From Sporosarcina sp. FSL K6-2383 (GTDB lineage: Bacteria > Bacillota > Bacilli > Bacillales_A > Planococcaceae), in NCBI RefSeq assembly GCF_038618305.1, contig NZ_CP152017.1, positions 3,323,001-3,387,000 on the forward strand: 64,000 nucleotides of DNA. The letters run 5' to 3'. Below are positions 8,228-16,448 of this stretch, piece by piece (the stretch's first letter is position 1; every line of letters begins with the position of its first letter). The notes below the pieces were generated by a model. It saw only the letters and a list, made by a program, of their open reading frames with translations. It did not search any database and had not been told where the DNA came from. Position numbers and translations under genes: made by a program.

Positions 8228-8265
8228 GCCATTGGAACTTTAACATTCCAATGGCTATTTATTTT
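8228..8265 (+). terminator. Rho-independent terminator
   Basis: A perfect 10-bp stem, GCCATTGGAA (8228-8237) and TTCCAATGGC (8246-8255), is followed by TATTTATTTT. It closes the zinc-ribbon gene. Confidence 0.8.
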
Positions 8266-8267
8266 GT

Positions 8268-8340
8268 GCATTATTAGCAAGTGGCTCAAAACTCCACACA
8301 GCTGGCTCATTCTGTCCGCAATACTCACAAAGGCCTTACT
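8268..8340 (-). pseudogene. Short coding remnant containing the inverted motif
   Basis: On the minus strand one frame reads LCEYCGQNEPAVWSFEPLA and ends NNAQNK with a stop near 8268. A stop lies immediately upstream, so only the C-terminal tip of a gene remains. The CxxC-like EYCGQNEP motif is also encoded, as EYCRRNEP, by the plus-strand copy at 4700-4725. A second remnant, frame VTAMHEAGAGVAIIAKQ, lies near 8459-8560 on the minus strand. The rest of 8341-8663 shows nothing else. Confidence 0.3.
8302..8327 (-). repeat. 26-bp inverted motif, right copy
   Basis: This is the reverse complement of 4700-4725 with two mismatches. See the left copy. Confidence 0.6.
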
Positions 8341-8663
8341 GATTTCAGTATATATCAATTACTTATCAAGTCGAATCGTTCGTGAGCTACTTCAATTCGT
8401 GTGAGTGTATCAAGTCACCTCAATACAAGAACACACCTTTCCTTATTATCAGAGTATAACCAACAAACCTCGATAATTCGGATTTAAACTTTTATGATCA
8501 ATTTGTTTTGCAATTATAGCAACACCAGCACCAGCTTCATGCATAGCTGTTACTTGTGTTTTTCATAATGTATACGGTACAACCCCCTAACCATTTGTAA
8601 ATCGTCTTTCGATAAGCAAGGCTTTTCATAACTCGGGGTAAAAAAGAAGGCTCTCGCCCCCTT

Positions 8664-10142
8664 TTATTTTAGAATTAGTTTTAATTGTTTATTCTCTTTA
8701 CTGTATCCTTTTTTTTCATACTTTTCAGCAGGTAACATTTCATAATCACTATATTGAATTGAAATGTTACTTATTACAGGAGGAACATCTTTATCAAATG
8801 CCGATTTTAATCCATCAGATTGTAGTTGTAAAAGTATCTTATCTAATTCAACTTTAGAATGTTCATCTGAAGTATCACCATTAGAATATAAGCTTAAATT
8901 CGTTGGTAGATTATCCTTCAACTCAATTAATTCATCTATAGTAACTACATTTATGTTAGTAATCAATCCATATTTAGTAAATGGAGCTTTAGAAACTATA
9001 TTATTAATTTGAGTTCTAGCACGATCTAACGTCGCCAAATTATTCCAAACAAAATAATAATCTACTTTTCCAATTGTTTTATTCTTTAAAATAATTTCAT
9101 TTTCTTCAAGTTCCTTTTCAATAGCAATAATTAAACCAAAGTCATTAGAAACTAATTCAACATTTTTTTTAGTCTCATTTCTAAGTCTTTTTACAACTGC
9201 CTTTGGATATTTTAGCACTCTTAATTTATAGATGGATTCTTCTAAAATTGTTTTTAAACGTTCCTGGTATTGATAATAAGTTTCAATTTCTAACCACCTT
9301 TCTTCAACCAATTGCTTAGTTACAACTTCAAAAACTTTTTTGTAATCTGGGTTAGTATCAAATCCTAAATATCTACGATTCATTTTTTCAGCGGTAGCAA
9401 GGAAAACTCCTGTGCCAGCAAATGGATCAAATACAACATCATTTTCATCAGTTGAAAGTAAAATTAACCTTGCCATCATTTCTGGCGGGAACGGACAAGC
9501 ATGTCTAAACTCTTCTTCACCAAAATCTTTTTTACTTCCCCAACTACCTTGGGTTGGAATATAAAACTCCCAAATATTATCAGGCACTTTTCCTTGTGGA
9601 CCATATCTTTCAGGATAATCTATCCACCATTCTTTTAATTGTTCAGCGGATTTAATTCTATCAATATAATATTTATAATCTGTAGAATTTTCTTTAGTAA
9701 ACATTAAGACATACTCAAACACATTACGCATTTGACCTTTTCTAGACCAAGGCAACGTTTTTCCTTTATCCCAAATAATAGTATCTTGATGTATCCACCC
9801 AATACTTTCAAGCTCTCTTGCCATATCATCTGGCAATCTTACCATTTTCCCGTCACGTTTCATTGTGTCTACAATAACAAACATCGTAGCACTATCCTTA
9901 GAAATATGATGTACTCCTTCAAAAATCTTTCTTATATCCGCTAAATAAGCTTCATATTCTTGACCAAAGCCTGTTTGTTCTTTTACATCTCCATATTCTT
10001 TCATATCCCAATATGGCGGGGAAGTAACGATTAAATCAACAAATGGCTCATGATTAGAGAAGTATTCTTTTATAAATAATGAACTTTCGTTTATATATTC
10101 ATTTAATTTTCCCATATCTAATCCGTTAATATAATTTTGCAT
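8664..10142 (-). CDS. Type II DNA methyltransferase (beta-class, probably N4-cytosine)
   Basis: The protein has 492 residues from the ATG at 10142, which has a GGAGG site 9 bp upstream; the longer ATG at 10187 lies inside the operator palindrome. Motif IV is TSPPY (40-44), placing it among SPPY enzymes that methylate cytosine N4 or adenine N6. The AdoMet-binding motif I, DPFAGTG (239-245), comes after it, which is the beta order. About 200 extra C-terminal residues may help target recognition or be accessory. It is divergent from the C-protein and endonuclease genes, so it is the protective partner of that system. The likely site is GATC-centred, by analogy with the BglII/BstYI-like nuclease. 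Confidence 0.88.
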   Translation of the reverse strand: MQNYINGLDMGKLNEYINESSLFIKEYFSNHEPFVDLIVTSPPYWDMKEYGDVKEQTGFGQEYEAYLADIRKIFEGVHHISKDSATMFVIVDTMKRDGKMVRLPDDMARELESIGWIHQDTIIWDKGKTLPWSRKGQMRNVFEYVLMFTKENSTDYKYYIDRIKSAEQLKEWWIDYPERYGPQGKVPDNIWEFYIPTQGSWGSKKDFGEEEFRHACPFPPEMMARLILLSTDENDVVFDPFAGTGVFLATAEKMNRRYLGFDTNPDYKKVFEVVTKQLVEERWLEIETYYQYQERLKTILEESIYKLRVLKYPKAVVKRLRNETKKNVELVSNDFGLIIAIEKELEENEIILKNKTIGKVDYYFVWNNLATLDRARTQINNIVSKAPFTKYGLITNINVVTIDELIELKDNLPTNLSLYSNGDTSDEHSKVELDKILLQLQSDGLKSAFDKDVPPVISNISIQYSDYEMLPAEKYEKKGYSKENKQLKLILK

Positions 10143-10158
10143 TTTTAAGAAAACCTCC

Positions 10159-10181
10159 AAATGTGTGATTACCACACATTT
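10159..10181. promoter_or_regulatory. C-box-like operator palindrome
   Basis: Perfect 9-bp arms AAATGTGTG and CACACATTT are separated by 5 bp. The left arm directly abuts the methyltransferase ribosome site (10153-10158). The site lies between the divergent methyltransferase and C genes, the expected place for C-protein binding. Confidence 0.65.
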
Positions 10182-10241
10182 TAACATTATTTTTGTACTA
10201 CAATCAAGTAAATATAACTTTTAAAGTAAGGTGTTTTAAAT

Positions 10242-10481
10242 ATGACGAATATAAATAACCGTAATTTAATAGGTGGAAATCTAAAAAGAATTAGAAAAGA
10301 AAAGCATATCACACAAGACGAGCTCTCTGCACGATTACTTACTTCCGGGACTAATTTAGATAGACCTATGATATCAAAAATAGAAAATCTAACAAGAGAA
10401 GTAACCGATATTGAATTAGTAGCAATTGCAGAAATACTATCAATTTCAGTTCACGAGCTACTAAAAAAAGGGAATGACTAA
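10242..10481 (+). CDS. Controller (C) protein of the restriction-modification system, XRE family
   Basis: This is a 79-residue helix-turn-helix protein. GGNLKRIRKEKHITQDELSARL is the XRE core (about residues 11-32), with PMISKIENLTREVTD as the recognition region and IELVAIAEILSISVHELL at the end. The length and its place directly before the endonuclease gene fit C proteins, which delay nuclease production until DNA is methylated. The start has an AAGGTG site 7 bp upstream. It ends two bases before the endonuclease ATG, so the two are co-transcribed. The palindrome at 10159-10181 is its probable binding site. Confidence 0.85.
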   Translation: MTNINNRNLIGGNLKRIRKEKHITQDELSARLLTSGTNLDRPMISKIENLTREVTDIELVAIAEILSISVHELLKKGND

Positions 10482-10483
10482 TT

Positions 10484-11038
10484 ATGAAAATAGGTGCAGT
10501 GTATTCATTTAATAACGGAAAAGATATTATCGAAAACAACTACTCAAAGGAGCTTAAAGAAATCTATTGGGCTATCCAACAAATCGATGCTTCTAAGTAC
10601 AAGACAAAAATAAGTAAAGAAAAAACAAGTATCGGAAAAATATTATATAGCCCTACAGATTTAAATAAAGCATTAAAAAAGGTTTTAAACCCACTTGGAT
10701 GGGATAAATTAAAACACAATGCAATCTATGATCCTCCCCATCCAAAAATGTCAGTAACAAGGGCATTTCGAGAAATTGATTTCGTAAAAAATAAAGTAGG
10801 TGTCGAAGTTCAATTCGGAAAGTACGCTTTTATGGCTTATGACATTTGTAGTAAGATGCCGATTTTTCATCAACAAGGATATATTAATGTAGGAATTGAA
10901 ATTGTTCCAATGAAAACTTTTGCAGATGAAATGTCTACAGGTGTTTCTTATTTTGAACAAATTGTTTGGGACTTAGAAAACCGAGGAGTTTCTAATTTAG
11001 ATATTCCAGTATTAGTAATTGGTATAGATATGGATTAA
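10484..11038 (+). CDS. Type II restriction endonuclease, BglII/BstYI family
   Basis: The protein has 184 residues. The segment KVGVEVQFGKYAFMAYDI (around 106-123) carries the E-V-Q catalytic arrangement of BglII/BstYI-like nucleases. IFHQQGYINVGIEIVP and the C-terminal NLDIPVLVIGID also fit that family. Characterised members cut AGATCT or RGATCY. The exact site here is not determined. It is joined to the C gene and opposed to the methyltransferase, as in other C-controlled systems. The AIPR gene follows 51 bp downstream on the same strand. Confidence 0.82.
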   Translation: MKIGAVYSFNNGKDIIENNYSKELKEIYWAIQQIDASKYKTKISKEKTSIGKILYSPTDLNKALKKVLNPLGWDKLKHNAIYDPPHPKMSVTRAFREIDFVKNKVGVEVQFGKYAFMAYDICSKMPIFHQQGYINVGIEIVPMKTFADEMSTGVSYFEQIVWDLENRGVSNLDIPVLVIGIDMD

Positions 11039-11089
11039 CCCTGATTCATTATCTGATTTTCAATAATTTTTATAGGAAGTAGGATTATA

Positions 11090-12868
11090 ATGGCAACGAT
11101 ACACGATTATAAAATTTCTAGAGTAGCCAGTGAACGAATATTCGATTTAATATTCAAAGATTTACTCGATACTTCAACTATTAGTGAAGCTGATAAAGCT
11201 CGCTTAGGCTTTTATCATATCATAGTTGAGAATACTCTTGGTTTTAAAGCTCATATCTATAATTATGATGATGTTGAATTAAATGACGGTGTAATGACTA
11301 AAATTATTGACACAAACTACCTCGAGAAATTATATAATCCAGGTTATAAAATTGATGACTATGGTGTAGATGTTGTAAGTATTGAAGAACTATCTAGCTC
11401 TGAGGTTAATATTGATTTATTCAACTTTAAATACAGAGAATCTTTCAAACAAAATCATATATCAGACAAAGATATTTCTAGGAGTTCAAAGTTTCTTACT
11501 ATGTTACTTGGAGATGATGATTCCTTAGATGAATCCGAGAATATTTTAGTACATAAGATAATTAACTTATTAAAAAGTTATACAAAAAGTGACAGCAAAT
11601 ATAACTGTAATATTACTCTCCATATGGTTTCAAATGAAGCTTTTGGTTTACATGAAAATAGTTATGGATATATTGATCAACTTAAAAAATCATATGGTGT
11701 TGAAATTAACAGTATTACTTTAGATAATATTGCTAAATTCTATACTGAGAAAAAACAAACAAAATCAGCATCTTTTATTGTTGCTCAAGAAGATTTGATT
11801 TCATTCACTTTAGACCGGCAAACTTCTAACCAATCATTTATAGTTAAACTCCCTCTAAATGAGTTAATCCGAATAACTTGTGATCATCTAAGATTACCAC
11901 TTAATAAAAATCCGAATCTGGATGAGTGGAAAAGTGTTTTGAGTGTAGAACTCGATAGGTCTTTACTTTACGATAATGTTCGTGGCTATTTAGGTGATAC
12001 TGATTATAACAAAAATATCTTAAAAACTTTAAAAACTGCTCCAGAAAACTTCTTTTTATTCAATAATGGAATTACTTTAATTTCAGATAAAATAGAATCC
12101 AATAAGCTTTTCAACAAATTTGAAATAGCTCTTCAAGATTATCAAATAGTCAATGGTGGACAAACAATTTCCACAATTTTCGCATTTTTAAAACAGCTAT
12201 CTAAAGATAATGATTTTACTGATGAAGAAATTCACGAAGTGCTATCTCCATTATTTAACTCTCAAATATTAATAAGACTTTTCAAAGTACCTCAAGGCAG
12301 CAATTTAAAAAATTTAATAGCTGAGTACACAAATAGTCAAAATGCTATTTCAGCTTTAAATTTAAAATCTATTAGTACAATACAAATTAAAATTGAAGGT
12401 CATTTTAAACTTAATAATATTGTATATGCAAGAAAAGCAGGTGAAATTGGTAGCGATATTAAAAATCCTTTATTTAGAATCGCGATGGATGAATTAGCAC
12501 AAGTAATTTATTCCGCAAAAGGTAACCCTGAAAAAGTAAGTAGTCAAAAGAAAAAACTTTTTACAGATTATTATGATGATATTTTCCCTGAAGAAACTTT
12601 TGATTTAGATTATGCATATAAATTAGCTATGTCTTTTGAAAATATCAAACAAAAATATATTCAGTTACCTCAATATAAAAGAACCGATCAAAAAGTATTT
12701 TATATTATATACTTAATATCTCAATATGATTTAGATGTAATTAATGCTATAAATAAACTAGAAGAAGCTATACAAACTTACAATGTAAGTATACCAGACA
12801 ATCGAAAATTGATTCAGGTAAATTTCAGAAAACATTTAGATTCGTTAGTGTCTAGTCCTGTAGTTTAA
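11090..12868 (+). CDS. AIPR-family abortive-infection phage-resistance protein
   Basis: The protein has 592 residues. It shows the AIPR signature: DNVRGYLGDTDYNKNIL then FFLFNNGITLIS (about 300-340), QIVNGGQTISTIF (about 360-372) and LIAEYTNSQNAI further on. These proteins are found beside restriction-modification genes and are linked to phage resistance. Their biochemical activity is not settled. An AGGAAG site precedes the ATG. With only 51 bp after the endonuclease and a strong terminator behind it, it probably belongs to the same transcript, as a backup if restriction fails. That functional link is an inference. Confidence 0.85.
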   Translation: MATIHDYKISRVASERIFDLIFKDLLDTSTISEADKARLGFYHIIVENTLGFKAHIYNYDDVELNDGVMTKIIDTNYLEKLYNPGYKIDDYGVDVVSIEELSSSEVNIDLFNFKYRESFKQNHISDKDISRSSKFLTMLLGDDDSLDESENILVHKIINLLKSYTKSDSKYNCNITLHMVSNEAFGLHENSYGYIDQLKKSYGVEINSITLDNIAKFYTEKKQTKSASFIVAQEDLISFTLDRQTSNQSFIVKLPLNELIRITCDHLRLPLNKNPNLDEWKSVLSVELDRSLLYDNVRGYLGDTDYNKNILKTLKTAPENFFLFNNGITLISDKIESNKLFNKFEIALQDYQIVNGGQTISTIFAFLKQLSKDNDFTDEEIHEVLSPLFNSQILIRLFKVPQGSNLKNLIAEYTNSQNAISALNLKSISTIQIKIEGHFKLNNIVYARKAGEIGSDIKNPLFRIAMDELAQVIYSAKGNPEKVSSQKKKLFTDYYDDIFPEETFDLDYAYKLAMSFENIKQKYIQLPQYKRTDQKVFYIIYLISQYDLDVINAINKLEEAIQTYNVSIPDNRKLIQVNFRKHLDSLVSSPVV

Positions 12869-12880
12869 TATTAAATCCCC

Positions 12881-12925
12881 CAATAAAAGATGTAAATTAA
12901 AATGTTTACATCTTTTATTGTTACA
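12881..12925 (+). terminator. Strong rho-independent terminator
   Basis: Sixteen-base arms pair exactly (12881-12896 with 12905-12920), followed by T-rich sequence. It ends the C-endonuclease-AIPR transcript. Confidence 0.8.
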
Positions 12926-13046
12926 TTTATCTTATACAATAGGAATCACTTAAACTTTAGAAGTTACTTGAAAATCTTTAAAATATGTATTCCACTAATT
13001 ACGATAAGATGAAATTTCAAATAAAATTGAATAAAAATATGCGAAA

Positions 13047-13283
13047 GTGACACGCGTGCCATGTTTCAGATGGCTATATTCATATTCGTTAATCATTCGA
13101 ATCACTGAACGTATCCCATTCATAAAAGACCTAGTAAAATGCTTCGAGACAGACTTACGACTCAAGGTAGATTGCGGTTTTCTAGTTTTGGCTGGGATTC
13201 CATCGGAAGCTTCTTATTCATGCATGATTACATTGATTAGTGAATCAAGTGCGTTAGAAGTTGTTCAAGAGCGTCTTCTTTAA
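13047..13283 (+). pseudogene. Transposase N-terminal remnant (IS1182/IS4-like, DUF772)
   Basis: The frame contains LVKCFETDLRLKVDCGF and GIPSEASYSCMITLISE. These match the conserved N-terminal DUF772 region of IS1182/IS5-like transposases (x-LDCGF...VPSEASYSR). It stops after about 78 codons and the catalytic DDE part is missing. The flanking bases, 12926-13046 and 13284-13594, show no other supported gene. Confidence 0.55.
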
Positions 13284-13594
13284 TAAGAGGAAGCCAGTCA
13301 CTGAAACCCGTGAGTGTGGGAACACATGAATACGCCCCCTATTCATAAATAGACACGGCGTAAACTCACAATATATCAGTACCCTGGAAAAAGAACCACT
13401 GCATCTGACATTGTACACCACTTACCCGATATCATAAATCAGCCCAAAAGAAAAAATACTCAATTGGGTTTTAACTATCCAAAATCCTATGATTTTTTCC
13501 ATAAAAGAGCAGATAAAACATGATATACTAAGAACATCAGTTGCATAAAGCGTGTGGGCGGTGAGCACTCCCTTGAGAAAGGGGGTGTTTATAT

Positions 13595-13739
13595 ATGATG
13601 GTAACTTACGAGGCAATGAATATGCTATTTCAAGCTTTTATAGCATTTGCCGCAGGACGCGGCGAACTTTGGCTGCCTTCCCCTTATGGCAACGGCTATT
13701 ATTGCATTGATTGTCTTTCTTACCAACAAAAAGAAGTAA
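13595..13739 (+). pseudogene. Frameshifted holin-like type I toxin
   Basis: The ATG at 13595 follows an AAAGGGGGTG ribosome site and reads MMVTYEAMNMLFQAFIAF, the start of the Bacillales holin-like (BsrG/TxpA-type) toxins. After about 25 codons the frame is lost. The neighbouring frame continues with MATAIIALIVFLTNKKK and a stop at 13737-13739, which is the normal toxin tail. The sequence upstream of the start (GGCGGTGAGCACTCCC) is typical of these loci. The IS begins 24 bp after the stop and may have removed the antisense antitoxin region. Confidence 0.6.
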
Positions 13740-13811
13740 CCGCCCATTACCTTGACCGTGAAGTGCACCCCAAAAGTTAGAGTCAAATTCTAACTTTCGG
13801 GGTGTTTTGTT

Positions 13812-14381
13812 ATGGTTAAATATGCAGATGACTTTAAGGTGATGGTGGTGCAAGAATACCTTAGGGGAACGATAGGATATAAAAGTTTGGCAGAAAAACA
13901 TGGCATAAAATCAAAGAAACAAGTCATTGATTGGGTAAATGTATACAAGAAGTTCGGTGTGGAGGGATTATTTCGAAAGAAGAGACACGAGGTTTATTCT
14001 GTTCAATTCAAGCTAGATGCATTAAGCTTTATGAAAAGGACAGGCGCTTCGCAGGCAAAAACGGCACTTCACTTCGGATTGACGAACCCTTCGATGATCG
14101 GTGATTGGAATAAAAGATTCCTCGAAGGCGGTGCTGAAGCCCTGGACAATCCGAAAGGACGGCCAGTTATGTCTGATAAAGCGAAGAATATCAAGAGGGA
14201 CCAGAAGCCAACACAACAGGATGAAATGACACGTGAACAGAAATTAGAACGGGAAAATGAACTCCTCCGTTTGGAGGTGGAATACCTAAAAAAGTTACGA
14301 GCTTTTCAGATGGATTCGGACGGTTATCTCGAAAAGCACAAGCAGCGCTATCACTCGAACTCAAAGAAGAATTCCAACTAA
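13812..14381 (+). CDS. IS3-family transposase OrfA
   Basis: The protein has 189 residues with two helix-turn-helix units (residues about 20-50, YKSLAEKHGIKSKKQVIDWV, and about 70-105, QAKTALHFGLTNPSMIGDWN). A leucine-rich coiled coil (REQKLERENELLRLEVEYLKK) follows at about 140-160. It binds the IS ends. The slip sequence A-AAA-AAG lies at 14288-14294 in frame (CTA AAA AAG), allowing production of the OrfAB fusion. Confidence 0.9.
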   Translation: MVKYADDFKVMVVQEYLRGTIGYKSLAEKHGIKSKKQVIDWVNVYKKFGVEGLFRKKRHEVYSVQFKLDALSFMKRTGASQAKTALHFGLTNPSMIGDWNKRFLEGGAEALDNPKGRPVMSDKAKNIKRDQKPTQQDEMTREQKLERENELLRLEVEYLKKLRAFQMDSDGYLEKHKQRYHSNSKKNSN

Positions 14382-15208
14382 AGGATGTACTTCGGATTGT
14401 CGACATTCCTGAGTCTTCTTATCACTATCATGTAGCACAAATGAACCGGGAAAATCCGCACCAAGAGCTAGAGGAAAAGATCCAATCTATTTTTGATGAA
14501 CACAACGGAAATTATGGTTATCGTAGGATTCAACTAGAATTGAAGAACCGTGGCATCATAGTGAATCATAAAAAAGTGCAACGCATTATGCGAAAATTAG
14601 GATTGAAAGGCAATAAGTTCATCCGGAAATCACGTCGTTACAGTTCGTATAAGGGTACCATCGGTACAGTGGCGAAAAACCGTATTCACCGCCGGTTCAA
14701 TACTACAATCCCGTATCAGAAACTGACCACGGATATTACAGAATTCAAGTGTTCCGATGACCTAAAACTCTATCTTAGTCCAATTATGGATATGTATAAT
14801 GGAGAGATTCTTTCGTACGGTATCAGTGTGCGTCCAACGCTTGACTTTGTGATGAACCCTTTAGAGGAAGCCCTTCGCATCGTAAAGAACGCAAAGTATC
14901 GAACTACCATCCACTCAGATCAAGGTTGGCATTATCAGCACGGAAAATGGGTTGTAACCTTAAAAGAACACAAAGTGTTCCAGAGCATGTCCCGAAAGGG
15001 GAACTGTCTGGATAACTCTCCCATGGAGAACTTCTTCGGTTTACTGAAGCAAGAGATGTATTACGGCGAACCACTGCGCACGTACGAGGAACTAAAACGG
15101 GCAATTGAGACTTATATCCAGTATTACAACAACAAACGGATTAAACAGAAACTGGCTGGCATGAGTCCGGTTCAATACCGTCTTCACACCAGCCAACTAG
15201 TTGCGTAA
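14294..15208 (+). CDS. IS3-family transposase OrfB (catalytic part of OrfAB)
   Basis: The frame is one base back from OrfA and is open from the slip site at 14288-14294, so the active enzyme is a fusion. An internal ATG at 14441 is also available. The conserved HTH_21 region is HNGNYGYRRIQLEL. The DDE residues are all present: TTDITEF, TIHSDQGWHY and MENFFGLLKQE. The IS therefore looks intact and possibly active. Confidence 0.9.
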   Translation, partial: VTSFSDGFGRLSRKAQAALSLELKEEFQLKDVLRIVDIPESSYHYHVAQMNRENPHQELEEKIQSIFDEHNGNYGYRRIQLELKNRGIIVNHKKVQRIMRKLGLKGNKFIRKSRRYSSYKGTIGTVAKNRIHRRFNTTIPYQKLTTDITEFKCSDDLKLYLSPIMDMYNGEILSYGISVRPTLDFVMNPLEEALRIVKNAKYRTTIHSDQGWHYQHGKWVVTLKEHKVFQSMSRKGNCLDNSPMENFFGLLKQEMYYGEPLRTYEELKRAIETYIQYYNNKRIKQKLAGMSPVQYRLHTSQLVA

Positions 15209-15214
15209 TATAAA

Positions 15215-15618
15215 ACTCTAACTTTTAGGGGTCACATCACGCCGAGGTTTTCAATGGGGGTTACTCTTTTTGAGTAAACATCTTCACTTGTAATAACTTT
15301 GGTTAACCGCCCTTAAAGCGGAATGTAACTGAGATCAGCTGGACGTTTCCTAGACGTTCAGCTTTTCTTATTGTATGTTGATTTTACTACATTCATACAG
15401 GATGAACAGATGGAACTAAGAATTCCAGGCTCGACATCAAATTGTATTTGTTTCAGAACCTGGTATCTTACTCAACACGAACATATTTGCACCATATTAC
15501 TATGGAAGCGGCGGGAGTCGAACCCGCGTCCAAAGGCCCTAACACTTAAGCGTCTACGCGTGTAGATTGACTACTAGGTTTCGCGCATCAGTATGCCGGC
15601 AATCAGGGCGTCCTGTGT
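15215..15618. repeat. Right copy of ssrA-flank direct repeat
   Basis: This matches 579-986. It includes the IS right end, the ssrA downstream flank and about the last 118 bp of the tmRNA gene. The bases from 15235 to 15500 hold no gene; a hairpin-forming segment (GGTTAACCGCCCTTAAAGCGG area, then AGCTGGACG/CGTTCAGCTTTTCTTATT near 15338-15371) may be a rightward terminator. Confidence 0.85.
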
Positions 15619-15858
15619 GCTATTCTGCGAATCTCTTCCAACTGCCTCAGAAGGCAACAGTTGTCGTATCCCACTTAGAGTGAGCCCTGCAATGCTACAT
15701 GGGCGATAGAACTACAAGGCAGATTCAACAGCTTACGCTGCGAATGCTAGGTTGTTGTTTGTTTTGCCTGTTATTATAAGGTGTCGTTTCTGACGGAGCC
15801 GAACCCTCCGACGCGCAACTCAAGCTCAGACTACCCCTGTCGAATCCGTAACGCCCCC
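15501..15858 (-). rRNA. ssrA: Transfer-messenger RNA (tmRNA); listed here for want of a tmRNA type
   Basis: The 5' end reads GGGGGCGTTACGGATTCGAC and pairs with the 3' strand CGCTTCC as a seven-pair acceptor stem (two G-U). The 3' side has the T-arm GCGGGTTCGACTCCCGC. The final CCA is not encoded. The tag frame (15733-15768) starts at GGC and gives GKTNNNLAFAA followed by TAA, so the tag would be A-GKTNNNLAFAA. The RNA rescues stalled ribosomes together with SmpB, whose gene lies 94 bp upstream on the same strand. It is a non-coding RNA and not rRNA. Confidence 0.95.
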
Positions 15859-15952
15859 GTTATGAGGAGGTCAGGATGACCTTAATAGCGATGCTAAAAA
15901 AGGCTTCTGAACTAACTTACTGTACTCAGTATAGCGCATTTTCAGCTAAAAA

Positions 15953-16420
15953 TCAATCCCGTTGTCTATCCTTCAAGACCCGAGCCATTTCACGCTTAGC
16001 ATCTTTCTTCTTGAGGTCCTCACGTTTATCGTAATCTTTCTTACCCTTACCAACACCAATCAATACTTTTGCGAAGCCGTCTTTTAAATACATCTTCAAC
16101 GGCACAATCGCAACGCCTTGCTGTTTTGTTTCGACAAATAATTTGGCAATTTGTTTTTTATGCAGCAATAGTTTTCTTGAACGTGTTGGATCATGGTTGA
16201 ATTGGTTGCCGTGATCGTATGGACTAATATGCATATTGGAAATCCACGCTTCATTATCACGGATACGCACAAAGGCATCTCGTAACTGCACTTTACCGTT
16301 ACGGATTGACTTAATTTCCGTTCCTTGTAGCACAATACCCGCTTCAATCGTTTCCTCAATCGCAAAATCATGATTCGCTTTCTTATTAACCGCAACAACT
16401 TTCCCTTGGCCTTTCGCCAT
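15953..16420 (-). CDS. smpB: SsrA-binding protein SmpB
   Basis: The protein has 155 residues. [18 protein letters not shown] and [15 protein letters not shown] are the SmpB OB-fold signatures. [20 protein letters not shown] is the basic C-terminal tail that enters the mRNA channel. The ATG at 16420 is preferred: the AAGGGGTGA site lies just upstream and the GTG at 16429 overlaps it. It binds tmRNA and delivers it to stalled ribosomes. It follows rnr, which degrades the released non-stop mRNA, so the rnr-smpB-ssrA order is functional as well as conserved. Confidence 0.97.
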   Translation of the reverse strand: MAKGQGKVVAVNKKANHDFAIEETIEAGIVLQGTEIKSIRNGKVQLRDAFVRIRDNEAWISNMHISPYDHGNQFNHDPTRSRKLLLHKKQIAKLFVETKQQGVAIVPLKMYLKDGFAKVLIGVGKGKKDYDKREDLKKKDAKREMARVLKDRQRD

Positions 16421-16448
16421 CTCTTTCACCCCTTAATCAAATGCCATC

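Larger units (their letters stand above)
13764..15234 (+). mobile_element. Complete IS3-family insertion sequence (IS150 group)
   Basis: The terminal repeats begin TGCACCCCAAAAGTTAGAG on the left and, reversed on the right, TGACCCCTAAAAGTTAGAG. Two transposase frames overlap, with a programmed -1 slip site. No target duplication is visible at the ends (AAG versus CAT). The left end also has a mirrored internal copy of the AAAGTTAG motif, giving a hairpin just before orfA. Confidence 0.88.

Noticed and set aside
13812-15208. OrfA and OrfB as two separate enzymes
   Set aside because: The in-frame A-AAA-AAG slip site and open -1 frame indicate a fusion transposase.
1-15500. Complete prophage or integrative element
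   Set aside because: There is no integrase, capsid, terminase, relaxase or replication module beyond one helix-turn-helix protein.
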